Notes under the pieces: generated by a model
Told to the model about the DNA's origin: nothing
Database searches by the model: none
The model's input: the letters and a program-made list of their open reading frames with translations, nothing else
Made by a program: the position numbers and the translations under genes
Assembly (NCBI GenBank): GCA_039621445.1
Contig: CP154955.1
Coordinates: 32,595,417-32,659,416, forward strand
Origin: Euglena gracilis
Lineage: Eukaryota; Euglenida; Euglenophyceae; Euglenales
DNA: 64,000 nt
Direction of reading: 5' to 3'
In this document: positions 39,600-63,000 of the stretch, piece by piece
Layout: each line of letters starts with the position of its first letter
Numbering within the stretch: the stretch's first letter is position 1

Positions 39600-41150
39600 G
39601 TGCGCCGTGCGGGCTGTGTGGGAGGGGTTGACAGCGGAGTGTGGCATGGGGGCCGCTGTTCCGCGGGCCATACCGTGCCTTTTCAAAAGGAACCTCAGGG
39701 GGGCGGACCCGCTGTGGTTGGGCCCCACCGAGCCTCCCAACTCAATGTGCTGCTGTGTTGCGGCTTGTCTGGGACGCGGTGCAACCAACAAATCCCTGTG
39801 TGACACATATTTTTTTGGTGATGCACATGTAATACACACCATCGTTGGTGATGACAGAAATGCTTTGTATGTATGTACGGCCATACGTCAGCACATTTCA
39901 CAATGAACAAAAGTAATAAGTACACAATTTTGGAACAAAAAACTTTTTGTAGATTAAAACAAGTGATGTTGGGTAAATCTGCAGAGTTTCATGGAATTTT
40001 CTGGGCATCTCTGGGCAACTTCCTGGGCATGTTCGGGGGGGGGGGGTTTGAGGTGAAGGCATGAGGTTGACAACAGACAAAAGAAACAGGGATACATGCA
40101 AAATTCAGTTTGGAGAAACCATCTTTGAAAATTTGAGGAATCAGTGCAACCAACAACGATGAAAGCAACAAATTTTTTATCACAGTATTTATTTTCAGAA
40201 TGTGGTTGTTCTTTTTTCCTCCAGATAGGCTGGGGAAAAAGAAAACATTTATCCAAAATAGGTATGGGTAACGAGGACAGAAGGATATTTGATTTTTCTC
40301 CCTCTTATTTGAACTGTGCTACCAAAACACACCTGGAGTCTCAAAATGGGACAAATGCAAGAATTTTTGAACTTGAAATGTTTTACATTTTACAATGAAC
40401 AATAAAGCTCTCCAGCTAAAACAGCTGTATTTGCTGAATATTTTGAAGCAGTGAAATCGTCATCTGAACATGATTCAGAAAATAATTCAGCCTCAGATTT
40501 GGTCCAGGCTTTGTATTTTTTAAAAAATTGTGTTATGGGGGTCCTTCCAACAGCAGGCACCCAATACTGCGGGAGTCGTTTTTGTTCCTCGCTGGCTGCA
40601 TTCAGACGCATACACAAAAATCAGTTTCTGCACAACCGTCATTCAAAGCAACGCTAGCGTTGACGATTCGGCAATTTATATATAAAAAAAACAAAACAGG
40701 CAAGTGCGCGAAAGGAAAGGCAGGTCGAGAGCGGTGTCTGAGGCACGGGGCCACGGCACGCAGGGAGCAGGCGCTGCTTGAATGGCGGCTGCCCTCGGGA
40801 GGGCAGCCGCCATGACACCCCCGGGGTACCATAATGTACATTGAAGGCGCTCCCCACCCTGGCAGGCTGCCCGAGTGCAGCAGCCGCCTTGGCTGCTTGC
40901 CTTTCCGTCGTTTTAGCGCTTCTCGTGGGCTCGTGGCTGGCACTTTGCTTTGAGGGCCAGCAAATCCAGAGCGGGCCACCGTGAGACGTGGTGTTGGAGT
41001 CTGGTTGGTTGGGTGGCCCGCTTGCCCCCCCCCCCTGAGCGCCAGCAGCAAGACAACAGGAGAGAAGCCAACAATGGCCAGCCGGACCCTCCACCCGTCA
41101 GTGCAGGAGTAGTCTCCGGGGAGGGGGAGCAGACCCCAACCTCGGCCATT
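39600..41150. other. No confident gene; possible reductase C-terminal exon at the right end
   Basis: 39.6-40.7 kb shows nothing I can support. At 40.9-41.15 kb a GC-rich patch is open on the minus strand in several frames, one with a membrane-like stretch (VRLAIVGFSPVVLLLALR). It sits just beyond the far arm of the hairpin intron that follows the last recognised exon of the reductase gene, so it may hold that gene's C-terminal exon. Confidence 0.25.
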
Positions 41151-41204
41151 GGCCCCCCGGCGCCGGTGGGGGTCCCCGGGAGGGTTACGGTAGTGGGAGG
41201 GTCC

Positions 41205-41526
41205 GTAGGAGGAGGGTCTCGAACCTCCTCGAACCTCCTCGAACGACATTCGAGGAGGTTCGATACCCTCCTCGAATGTCGTTCGAGGACGTTCGAGGAG
41301 GTTCAATACCCTCCTCGAATGTCGTTCGAGGACATTCGAGGAGGTTCGATACCCTCCTCGAATGTCGTTCGAGGACATTCGAGGAGGTTCGATACCCTCC
41401 TCGAATGTCGTTCGAGGTCGTTCGAGGAGGTTCGATACCCTCCTCGAATGTCGTTCGAGGTCGTTCGAGGAGGGTCTCGAGACCTCCTCGAGCGTCGTTC
41501 GAGGAGGTTCGAGACCCTCCTCCTAC
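41205..41526. repeat. TTCGAGG-rich hairpin arm (3' arm of the last reductase intron)
   Basis: Bounded by GTAGGAGGAGG and CCTCCTCCTAC and made of about five tandem units of roughly 60 bp containing CCTCCTCGAATGTCGTTCGAGG. Its left flank GTGGGGGTCCCCGGGAGGGT pairs with the right flank of the arm at 44816-45000, so on the minus strand the two close one intron of about 3.9 kb. Confidence 0.75.
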
Positions 41527-42070
41527 GTAAATGCATCCATCAATCAGGAGAAATGAAAACCAAACAAACGACATTCTCCGCAACAAGTGGTGCAACACAA
41601 GAAACAACAAAACGAAATATTTCAATGCAGGTTCCGCGAAGCAGGTTCAAGTGACGATTGGGGGTTTTGGGTATTGGTGGCAAACAAAACAACTCAGCCG
41701 GAGACAGGGTTGCAAAGGCGCTCTGCCACTCTCAATTAAAAACACTGCAATTGCTGATGGAAACCAGCAGCACGTGCAGACAAAAACACTTTCCACTCCA
41801 GGGACTACCAGTATAGGTCCGTATCATATAATGCTTAAAATATTATAACAACGTGATCAACTGACCCCTTCAGGGTACCAACCCTACTGACCCCTACAGT
41901 TACCTTCAGCGCCTCGCTCGGGTCCCCCATATTTTTAACCCTAACTGGGCAGTTCTTTGGGTTCGCCGTGTCATGATTTAAACCTTCGAAACGGAATCCT
42001 TACCCTTACCCTATTCCTTCAACTAATGTGATGAAATTTTTTTGAAGCTTAAAATATTCGGCGTTTGAAA

Positions 42071-42412
42071 ACTTTAGAAACAGAATCCTTACCCTAACCC
42101 TACTCCTTCAAATAACGTCTTGAATTAAACCTTCGAAACGAAATCATTACCCTAACCCTATTCCTTCAAACAATGTCATGAAAAGAATTTTAAAGCTTAA
42201 AATATTTGGCCTTCGAAAACTTTTTTCGAAAAAATTTGGCTTTCGAAAACTTTCAAAACAGAATCCTTACCCTAACCCTACTCCTTCAAATAACGTCATG
42301 AGTTATTTTTTTAAAAAGCTGAAAATATTAATTACTTTGCAAACGTGATAAACTGACCACTACAGGGTACCAGCTACCCCAAAGAGCCGGCCAACTAGGG
42401 TTAATACACATG
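42071..42412. repeat. Direct repeat R1, copy 1
   Basis: About 345 bp, nearly identical to 43350-43693. It contains CCTTACCCTAACCCTACTCC telomere-like runs, TTCGAAAAC blocks and the left arm CTACAGGGTACCAGCTACCC. Confidence 0.85.
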
Positions 42413-42456
42413 GGGGGACCTTCGCTCGGCGCCTTCGGGGGACCCTCGCTCGGCGC

Positions 42457-42861
42457 CTACCTCCCCCCCCTTGTCTAAGCACCGGAAAAGATGGGTAAGA
42501 ACCGGGGGGGGTGGTGCTTATTTTGCCAAAATATGGGTAAGAACCAGGGGTGTGGTGCTTAGACAAGGGGAAAAAATTTGACTGCAAAAAAAAATCCGGC
42601 GCTTCGCGCCGAAAAGGAAAAATTCCCCTTATTTTGGAGGTCCACTGTTGAACTTACACACATTTGGATGCAGAAATCAACAATACCTCACCAAATCAGG
42701 TCTCAGAAGTTGCAGAAATTTCGAATTTTTTGAGAAATTTCTTTTAAAAATGCACACAAAATAAACCTCCCCGTGACGATGACCTTTAAAAAGATGGGTA
42801 AGAACCGGGGGGGGGGGGTGCTTAGACAAGGGTGGTGCTTAGACAAGGGGGGGGGAGGTAG
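42457..42861. mobile_element. Element with perfect 27-bp inverted ends CTACCTCCC...GGGAGGTAG
   Basis: Starts CTACCTCCCCCCCCTTGTCT plus AAGCACC and ends with its inverse (GGTGCTTAGACAAGG...GAGGTAG). The interior has GATGGGTAAGAACCGGGG repeats and a segment (GAGGTCCACTGTTGAACTTA) found again, inverted, at about 43990-44020. It interrupts the loop of a CTACAGGGTAC hairpin repeat. No target duplication is clear. Confidence 0.7.
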
Positions 42862-42879
42862 TTGGGCAGCTCTTTGAGT

Positions 42880-43290
42880 CAGGCTTTTGCTTAAGGACCC
42901 CGGGGGGGGGGGGGGGGGGTACTGGCTAGCCAATCGGCTAGACACTGGAAAAAGTGGACTAGCTAGCCCCCCCCTCCCCCCGGGGGGGGGGGGGTCCGGG
43001 GGTCCCCCGGACTGGAAAAAAATTTTCCTCCGGCGCACAGCGCCGGAGGAAAAATGAGGTTTTTAACAGGTTTTTGGCTGATTTTGTTCCAAAAATTCCC
43101 AAAAATGGCCAAAAACGGGCATTTTTGGCCATTTTTGGGGGTCCCAAAAAAAATTTTCCACTAGCTAGCCCTGCTAGCAGACCCCCCCCGGGGGGGGGGT
43201 CTGCTAGAAAACCCACTAGCCAAATTTGGACTAGCTGCAGTCCAGCCCCCCCCCCGGGGGGGGTACTGCAATCCCTTAAGCAAAAGCCTG
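42880..43290. mobile_element. CAGG...CCTG transposon-like element, perfect 8-bp TSD
   Basis: Ends CAGGCTTTTGCTTAAGG and CCTTAAGCAAAAGCCTG are exact inverted repeats. It is flanked by CTTTGAGT on both sides (42872-42879 and 43291-43298). Uninterrupted relatives of the target site exist (GACTCTTTGGGTTTGCTGTG at 53323, similar at 54002 and 54480). There is no coding capacity, so it would be a MITE-like, non-autonomous element. Confidence 0.85.
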
Positions 43291-43349
43291 CTTTGAGTTC
43301 GCTGTGTACCCTGTAGAGACCAATCTAACGACGATGAGCGGGACAGGTT

Positions 43350-43693
43350 TAAACTTTCGAAACAGAATCCTTACCCTAACCCTACTCCTTCAAATAACGT
43401 CTTGAATTAAACCTTCGAAACGAAATCATTACCTTAACCCTATTCCTTCAAATAATGTTATGAAAAAAATTTTAAAGCTTAAAATATTTGGCCTTCGAAA
43501 ACTTTTTTCGAAAAAATTTGGCTTTCGAAAACTTTCAAAACAGAATCCTTACCCTAACCCTACTCCTTCAAATAACGTCATGAATTATTTTTTTAAAAAG
43601 CTGAAAATATTAATTACTTTGCAAACGTGATAAACTGACCACTACAGGGTACCAGCTACCCCAAAGAGCCGCCCAACTAGGGTTAATACACAT
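43350..43693. repeat. Direct repeat R1, copy 2
   Basis: Partner of 42071-42412, same orientation, offset about 1.28 kb. Confidence 0.85.
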
Positions 43694-43805
43694 TGCCAAT
43701 TTTTTTCATGGAACTTCAGAACTTGCAAATTCAATCATCGGAGTTTGAATCCTCCTTTCTTCTTTATACAAAAGGCCAGATCACAAATTTGCAGATTTAC
43801 AAGCG

Positions 43806-43832
43806 ATAATAATAATAATAATAATAATAATA

Positions 43833-43908
<76 letters not shown>

Positions 43909-43926
43909 TAATAATAAATAATAATA

Positions 43927-43975
<49 letters not shown>
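43806..43975. repeat. (AAT)n microsatellite
   Basis: About 170 bp of AAT units with occasional AT phase slips. Open frames of poly-Ile/Leu/Tyr here are artefacts. Confidence 0.97.
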
Positions 43976-43976
<1 letters not shown>

Positions 43977-44041
43977 CATCCAAATGTGTGTAAGTTCAAC
44001 AGTGGACCTCCAAAATAAGGGGAATTTTTCCTTTTCGGCGC

Positions 44042-44150
44042 TAGGGTTAGGGTTAGGGTTAGGGTCAACCCTAACCCTAACCCTAACCCTAACCCTAACC
44101 CTAACCCTAACCCTAACCCTAACCCTAACCCTAACCCTAACCCTAACCCT
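44042..44150. repeat. Head-to-head interstitial telomere repeats
   Basis: About four TTAGGG units (44042-44065) meet about fourteen CCCTAA units (44067-44150) at AGGGTCAACCCT. The TTAGGG type matches telomeres reported for Euglena and many other eukaryotes. Confidence 0.92.
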
Positions 44151-44246
44151 CTTCTCGCTCGTCTCCCTCTCTCTCTCTCTACCCTCATCGATCTCTCCCT
44201 CTCCAAATCCACTCTCACCCCTCTCTCCTGCCAGAGCACCCTCTTC

Positions 44247-44280
<34 letters not shown>

Positions 44281-44513
44281 ATCTCGTCCTCTCTCTGTGT
44301 CTCTCTCCTCTCGTCTCTCTCTCTCTTCCTTCGTTCTCTCTCTTCTCTCTCTCTCCTCTGTCCTCTCTCTCCTCCTCTCCTCTCCTCTCGTCTCCTCTCT
44401 CTCTTCTCTCTCCCCCTCCTCTCTCTCCCTCTCATTGCTCTCTCTTCTCTCTCTCCTCTCCCCTCCCCCCCCCCCCCCTCTCTGCCTCTCTCCCCCCCCC
44501 CACCACTCAACAC
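44151..44513. repeat. CT-rich low-complexity tract
   Basis: CTCTCT-dominated polypyrimidine on the plus strand. Arg/Glu- or Ser/Leu-rich open frames are composition artefacts. Confidence 0.9.
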
Positions 44514-44815
44514 GTCTAGCGTTGGGCAACAAGAACAGTCCCGGTACAGACCACCGTGTGATGCTCCTGCACACACCTCCGCAGAGGGGGGGGGGGATTT
44601 TGAAAAATTCAAACTACCTTCGGCGCCTCGCCTCTCTCTCCCTCTCTCTCTCTCCCTCTGGTATACTCCTGCGTGCGCCTCTCCTTTTGGCGAGGAGACG
44701 GGAGGATTTTGAAAAATCCAAACTACCAACCCGATCACATCTCGAGAGAGAATACGTCTCTACCTGCTTGGGTGGTTTGTGGAGGATGTTGCTGTTGAAA
44801 GCTGGATGCATGTAC

Positions 44816-45000
44816 GTAGGAGGACGGTCGAATTGTCGTTCGAGGACATTTCGAGGAGGTTCGATACCCTCCTCGAATGTCGTTCGAGGTCGTTCGAGGA
44901 GGGTCGTCGAACGATTTTAAGCCCCCCCCTTGAAGGGGGGGGGCTTAAAAACGTTCGAGGAGGTTCGAGCTCGAACGTTCGAGATCGAACCTCCTCCTAC
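44816..45000. repeat. TTCGAGG-rich hairpin arm (5' arm of the last reductase intron)
   Basis: Bounded by GTAGGAGG and CCTCCTCCTAC. Its right flank GGCAACCCC... plus GGGGGTCCCCCACC is complementary to the left flank of 41205-41526. On the minus strand it begins immediately after the last recognised reductase exon. Confidence 0.75.
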
Positions 45001-45029
45001 GGCAACCCCCCCCCGGGGGTCCCCCACCG

Positions 45030-57297
<12,268 letters not shown>

Positions 57298-57529
57298 CTG
57301 CACAGGAAGGCATGGTGGGGGGGGTTGTCGACCCCGCCACCCTTGCTGGAAAAAATTCCCTCGGCACCAAAGGTGCCGAAAGAAAATTTAACCTAAAAAA
57401 AACCAGGGCCCCCAGAAATACAGCAGGGGGGCGGACCCCCCCCAACCACCACCATTAGGGTTTGCGACATTCCCATACAGCTCTGCCCGGACGATCCACG
57501 CTGGTGATGCCTTCTCCATGCGCCGGCAA

Positions 57530-59900
57530 GGGCCTGAAAGAAGGTTCGGCGGTGGACTGGCTTGTTTAGAACGACGACACGGCCTCCGTAATGCTTACCA
57601 AAGACCCAAACAACACAGACACAAATGCAAATCTGTCACACAGGTGAGGACAGCAGAAGCCGATATCTGTAAAACTTTTTTTGTGTTGCGCTCTCTTGCC
57701 GTGCAAAACGGGTGGAATTGAAAAAAACGCACACGCACATGAGCATGAATGATTTGCCATTGAAAGTGTGAGGGTGAGAATTAGGGGGGCGGTCGTCTGT
57801 CCTCTCCTGTTTGCCTTTACTCGATTAAGCCATTACTTATCCTCTCTGCAGTAAGAGCGAAGCTACCACCGTGGAAAGGGGGTAGAACCCCCCCACTCCT
57901 GGGTAGATCATGAGAACGACGGATTATCACCATGACCCCAGACCAGTTCCCGGAAGGTTTTTCAGTTGCGAGCAAGTGTATCCCGGCTTTCAGAATCACC
58001 TCCACTATGACCCCCAACTCACCGCCAGGCCCGAGTTATTCAGCGGACAAGGGGTCCAAACTGGGTAAGGTTAGCCCCAGTTTTGAGTTTCGCAGGGATG
58101 AAGGGATATTCGGTCAAAAAATTAAAAAAAACATCTCAAAAAAAAACGAATTATTCTGAAAATGTCTGCCAGACAAAATGTGCCCCAAGAGACCAGACCC
58201 TCTATTGCCACCCGGAAGCCATTTTGGCCGCCGAAACACCTGGCACGTGTTCCGGCTCGTTTTTTCGTGCGTCCAAAACGGCCCTTTCGGGGTATTTTTT
58301 GGGGGGCCGTTTTCCGAACAGAAATCAATATTTTTTTTCAAAATATCTCGACAATGAAGCAAAAACAAAGGAAATATGTGGAGGCCAAAAAAGGAAGCCC
58401 TTGGAATGCTCTGTCCAACCATGGTTTACTTTTTTCTCGCAACCAGGGGTTTTCTTAAGGACCCCCCCCCCCCGGGGGGTCCAGCCTCCGGCTGGCAAAA
58501 AGGCTGTTGGCTGGAAATGAGCTGCCGGCTGGTCCCCCCCCCCGGGGGGATGGGGGGGAGGGGGGGGGGTCCAGGGCTGGAGGGGGCTCGAGGGGGCTGG
58601 GCTGGGCTGGGTCGATGAAAAACAAAATTTTCTAAAACATTTTTGCATTTTCGACATTTTGATGGATGGAGCTAGGTCAACACTGGGGGGCTGTGATGGA
58701 GGAAGCTGTGATGAGGGGGGAAAATGAAGGGATAGGTGAGCTGGGTAGCCCAATTGGCTGGCCGGCCTTCGGCCACCTAGCCCGGCCGCCGGCCGGGCTG
58801 GACCCAACTACCCAACTTTATTTCACTCGACCCCCCCCCCCGGGGGGCTCCCAGCCCGAGTTTGGGCTGCTGGCTGGATTTGAGCTGCTGGCTGGCTGGA
58901 CCCCCCCCCCGGGGGGATGGGGTACCCTCCGGCTTAAGAAAACCCCTGCTCCCAACTCTTCGCGTAGTCCAAGTTACGGCCAGTTTTCGGCCAATTTGGG
59001 TCGTTTGGGGGGGGGGGGGCATTTTGGAATGTTTTCAGGGTTAAAAAAAATGATGTTTCCAAAATATCTCGGAAATGAAGCAAAATCGAACGAAATGTCT
59101 GGCGACCTAAAACAAGCCCCTGGAACGCCCTATCTAACGGTATTTTGATTTCCCCGTAACTCCTTGGCTGGCCCGAGTTATGGTTACTTTGAGGCTGTTC
59201 CGCTCCAAATCTGCACTGTTTTGGCCTGTTTCAACTCAGTTGTTTTTGGGTCACTTTGGTGCCAAAAATCGAAAATATTAAAATATCTCCAAAATGGTGG
59301 ACAATCACAGAAAATAACCGAGGACCTAAAATATTTTTTTATTTTAGGCGCCCATTGCATGCCTGGCCCCTGATATGCCCATTTTGTACTGTTTTGGCCT
59401 GGTTTTGACCCAGCCGTTTTTGAGGACATTTGAGGGTTAAAAATCGAAAAAAAAATGAAAATAAGTCCAAAATGTGGGGAATGAAAGGATAGCACTGGGG
59501 ACCTAAAATAAAGCCCTGAGGACCGTCCATCCCCCCCATGTGGACGTCCAGGGCCAGCTGCGCGCCCGTGCCGGGCTGGGCTGCCTGGCACCATCAGGCA
59601 GGTCAAGAGCTCAGCAAAACCTGGTTAATTTTGAGTTTTTGTTGAAAATCTGAAAATTTGGGGTCTCGCTTGTATCTTTGACTTTGTGGCTAAATGTGAA
59701 GCAGTCGTTGGGCGCCACAGCCAACGGAAGCTGTGGCCACGACAACGCGAGGGATCGATTACTGGGTTTGCACTTGACCTAGGATAGAGCACGCTGGGCG
59801 GTGCAGCCCTTGTCAAAAACGGTGGCAACAGAAGTTTGCCGGGCTGCAGCGGGGGGGTCAAGCGTTCCCGGGCGTGGCTGTGGTCCCGCGGCGGAAGACA
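57530..59900. other. Spacer between the two recognised genes
   Basis: AT-balanced DNA with no supported exon, apart from the transposon-like element at 58444-58948. 58.96-59.5 kb contains diverged AAAATATCTC(G/C)(A/G)AAATG-type motifs suggesting old small repeats. Confidence 0.4.
58444..58948. mobile_element. CAGG...CCTG transposon-like element, 7/8 TSD
   Basis: Ends CAGGGGTTTTCTTAAGGACC and GGCTTAAGAAAACCCCTG. Flanks CTCGCAAC (58436-58443) and CTCCCAAC (58949-58956). The interior has GGCTGGCTGGACCCC and GTGAGCTGGGTAGCCCAATT blocks shared with 27640-27812 and, near the right end, with 51748-52113. No coding capacity. Confidence 0.85.
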
Positions 59901-59903
59901 CGG

Positions 59904-60055
59904 TCAGGGGGCGGCGGCCGGGGTGGCCTCGGGGTCAAGCCCGCCGAGCAGCACGAGCTCTGCCCCCCGACAGGGGCAAGTGGCGCACGTTGTACCGCAG
60001 CCCCGGCACGCCTGCCAGGGCCTGGGGGATGGCGGCCGCCACCGCCAGGTACGTC
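59904..60055 (-). CDS. rlmM: Methyltransferase C-terminal exon with apparent frameshift
   Basis: Begins TYLAVAAAIPQALAGVPGLR and continues YNVRHLPLSGG. In the given sequence it ends at a TGA at 59935-59937. With five instead of six Gs at 59963-59968 it would read LSGAELVLLGGLDPEA to a TGA at 59904-59906, which fits the expected last beta-strand. The upstream intron is GTC-CAGG...CCTG-TGGCG. Confidence 0.72.
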
Positions 60056-63000
60056 CGCCACAGGGGGGGACCCAGACACGGGGTGGTCTGGGACGGCGCA
60101 TTGGCGCCGATGCAATCATGCGCATGGCAAATGATGCCATCGTGTGCAATAACACACGACAGCCTACTGTTTTTGGGTGCGTGGTTTTGCTGTGTTTTGT
60201 GCTCGATGGTGGTGATGGGGTGATGGTGTGGTCTCTTAAACTTCGTAAGAACTGTCTATTAAAGGGAGTAAAAACATCTGAACTTTTTCAACAAAAAAAC
60301 CTGCACCTGAATGATGAGTATGCATGCACTTCGTGGACCACCATTTCCTCCCCTCCCCCGTACTGATCGGTGGTGTTTGGGGGGGGGCACCGCCTGGACA
60401 GCCCGGAGCTGCGCAGCGGCTGCATCTTGAGGGTCCAGACGAAGCGGCGGCACATGCGGCGATCCAGCCAGTCCCGCAGTACCGACAGCGACTTGAGGGG
60501 GGACACCGACATGTCGCACACCACCCTGCGGGCAACGGGCGGGGAGGCCCACCCAACACAGCCCATGGGGGGACCGATGGGTACCCTGGCAGAGGAGAAC
60601 CCGGGGGGGGGGGGGGGGGGCGGAGATGCCGCCGCCGCGGAGGGGTGCCCAAGCCAGGGTGCTTTTGACCAACGCCAGGAAAGGTGGGGGGCAGGCTGTT
60701 TTTTACCAACCCTGGGGGGGAGGGGGGTCCAGAGTTCCTTTGAGTGCCTACCCAAGCCGGCACTAACCCCCCCAGGGGTGGGGTCCAGGCTTCTTTTTAA
60801 GGCCCCAGGGGGGGGGAGGGGGGGTCCCCCCCACCCACCCAGGGTGGCGCGGGCCCCCGGGGGGGGGGGGGGGCCAAAATCGGGCCTGTTAAAGGCAATT
60901 TTCAAAAATTTTCAGCGCTTCGCGCCGAAAAGGTATACCCGGCGCCTCCGTCGCGGGACCCCCCCCCCCCGGGAGGAGGGGGACCCCCCCTGGGGAGGGG
61001 GGTCCGGCCCCAGACCCACCCACCCACCCCCCTCCCCCCGGGGGGGGTGGGGTCTGCTGACTTAAACAGAAGCCTGGTGGGGTCGGCACCCAACTGAAGT
61101 ACAGCCCGGTGGGGGGTCTCGGAGTGCCCTGGAGAGGCCGGGGCAGCACCCCCCCCAGTGGGTGGGGGCCGGCACCCTCCTGGACATGCACCAAAATCGG
61201 CCAAAATGGCCTTTTTCCGGGCTCCCGGTGCCTTTCGCGCCGGAGTGGGTTGGCCAAGTGCCCAGGCAGTTTTGGCCAGGGGCCCAAACCAGCAAACAGG
61301 TTGGATCTGGGTGCTTTGGAGTGCCTGCCCAGGCTCTCCCCCTTCAGGGGATGCAAGCCACCGAACGTGTCTGTATCAACAGCCTCCGGGGTGGGGACCT
61401 CGGCCCGGCCCACCCACCCCCCCACACCCACCCCCCCACCCACACCCACCCACACCCACACCAACACACACACCCACACCCACACCCACACCCCCCCCCC
61501 CCCCCACACACACACACACACCCACCCACCCCCACACCCCCACCCACACCCACCCACCCACACCCACACCCACCCACACCCACACCCACACCCACACCCA
61601 CACCCACACCCACACCCACACCCACACCCACCCACACACCCACACCCACCCCCACCCACACCCACACCCACACCCACACCCACACCCACACCCACACCCA
61701 CACCCACACCCACACCCACACCCACACCCACACCCACACCCACACCCACACCCACACACACCCACACCCACACCCACACCCACACCCACACCCACACCCA
61801 CACCCACACCCACACCCACACCCACACCCACACACACCAGTTGACGGGGGCCGGCGGCCGCCACGCCAGCGCATCCGCCTGGACGTAGCGCACCGCTGGG
61901 TGGCCCTCCAGGGCGGCGCTGGGGGCGACGGTGTCCACGCTGAGCACCGCCGCCCCCATCCTGGCCAGCAGCAGGGACCAGCTGCCCGGGAACGCCCCGG
62001 CCGCACCTCGCCGCCGGCCAAACCCCCCCCCCCATCCCGCCGCGGGAACACCCCACGCACCCACCGCCCCGGGCTGCTGTGGCCACCCCACCCTGCCCCC
62101 CTGGTACCCCTGCCCGACAACAGAGGTTGCGCTCTTTCTTCCGGCACACACATATTAATCCATCCCATTTGTATGCAACGCCACACGGCACACAACACAT
62201 GGCATCGCCACGGCCTCTTTTTCCAGCCAGCACTTCCCAGCCCACCATGCAGCATGCAGGAGGTGGTGGAGGGGGTGGTCGACCCCCCCCCCACCCACCA
62301 CCCTGGCTGTTTGGCCGCTTCCCGTACTGCCCTGTCCACCCCCCCCCGTATGACGTATGACAGCAGCGGGGTGGCAGAGGTCCACACAGGTGTCGCCCGC
62401 CTGGGGCCCGTGCGGGCCAAAGAGGAGGAGGGCCTGCTGCAGCTTAAGGTACGCCCGGGAGGGGAAGGCCTTCGGGGGCAGGTCGGCCGGCGGCGGCAGC
62501 CCCGCCACCCACGGCACCGGCCACCCGAAGCCCCGCACCGGGTCGGCCCACGGCCCTCTGCAGGGCCCGCGGCAGAAGGGGGTCTGCAACGCCGAAGGCT
62601 GTCTCGGGCGGTTTCTGCAAATAACTTGGGCCCGCCCTGCTCTTGGCGGAGCTTTTCATAGGCGGCTGCTTTTTGAGAGGGAATTGCTGCGATGCGATTG
62701 TTTCTTTCTTCGTATGGTGCAAAGACGTCGGCTGGGGTCACTCGGTGCCTTCGCTCCACTCGCAAGACCAAAACCATTGGCCAGCTCGGAGCTGGAAATG
62801 CCAATTACCTCCCGGCCAATGGGGGGACCCAGACGGAGGGGAGGAAGCCAAATGACTCCCGAAACGATTGCATCGGCAAAGAAAAGAACCCAGCCCTCAA
62901 GCGCGAATCCACTCGGAAGGGGCAATCCAGAGAGGGAGGGTCGGCAGGGGGTCGGCTTGCAGTGCACCGGCGCCACCGAGACGAAGGCGGTGTCCTCCGC

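Noticed and set aside
41185-41654. Open frames repeating SSNVVRG...RRFDTLLEC and SNDIRGGYRTSSN
   Set aside because: Present in several frames of a tandem hairpin repeat; similar translations arise from the other three arms, so this is repeat composition.
43735-44738. Poly-Ile/Leu/Tyr and Arg/Glu-rich frames
   Set aside because: Products of the AAT, telomere and CT-rich repeats.
61109-62151. Long His-Pro-Thr and Trp-Val-Gly repeat frames
   Set aside because: Translation of the (CACACC)n array in an intron of the methyltransferase gene.
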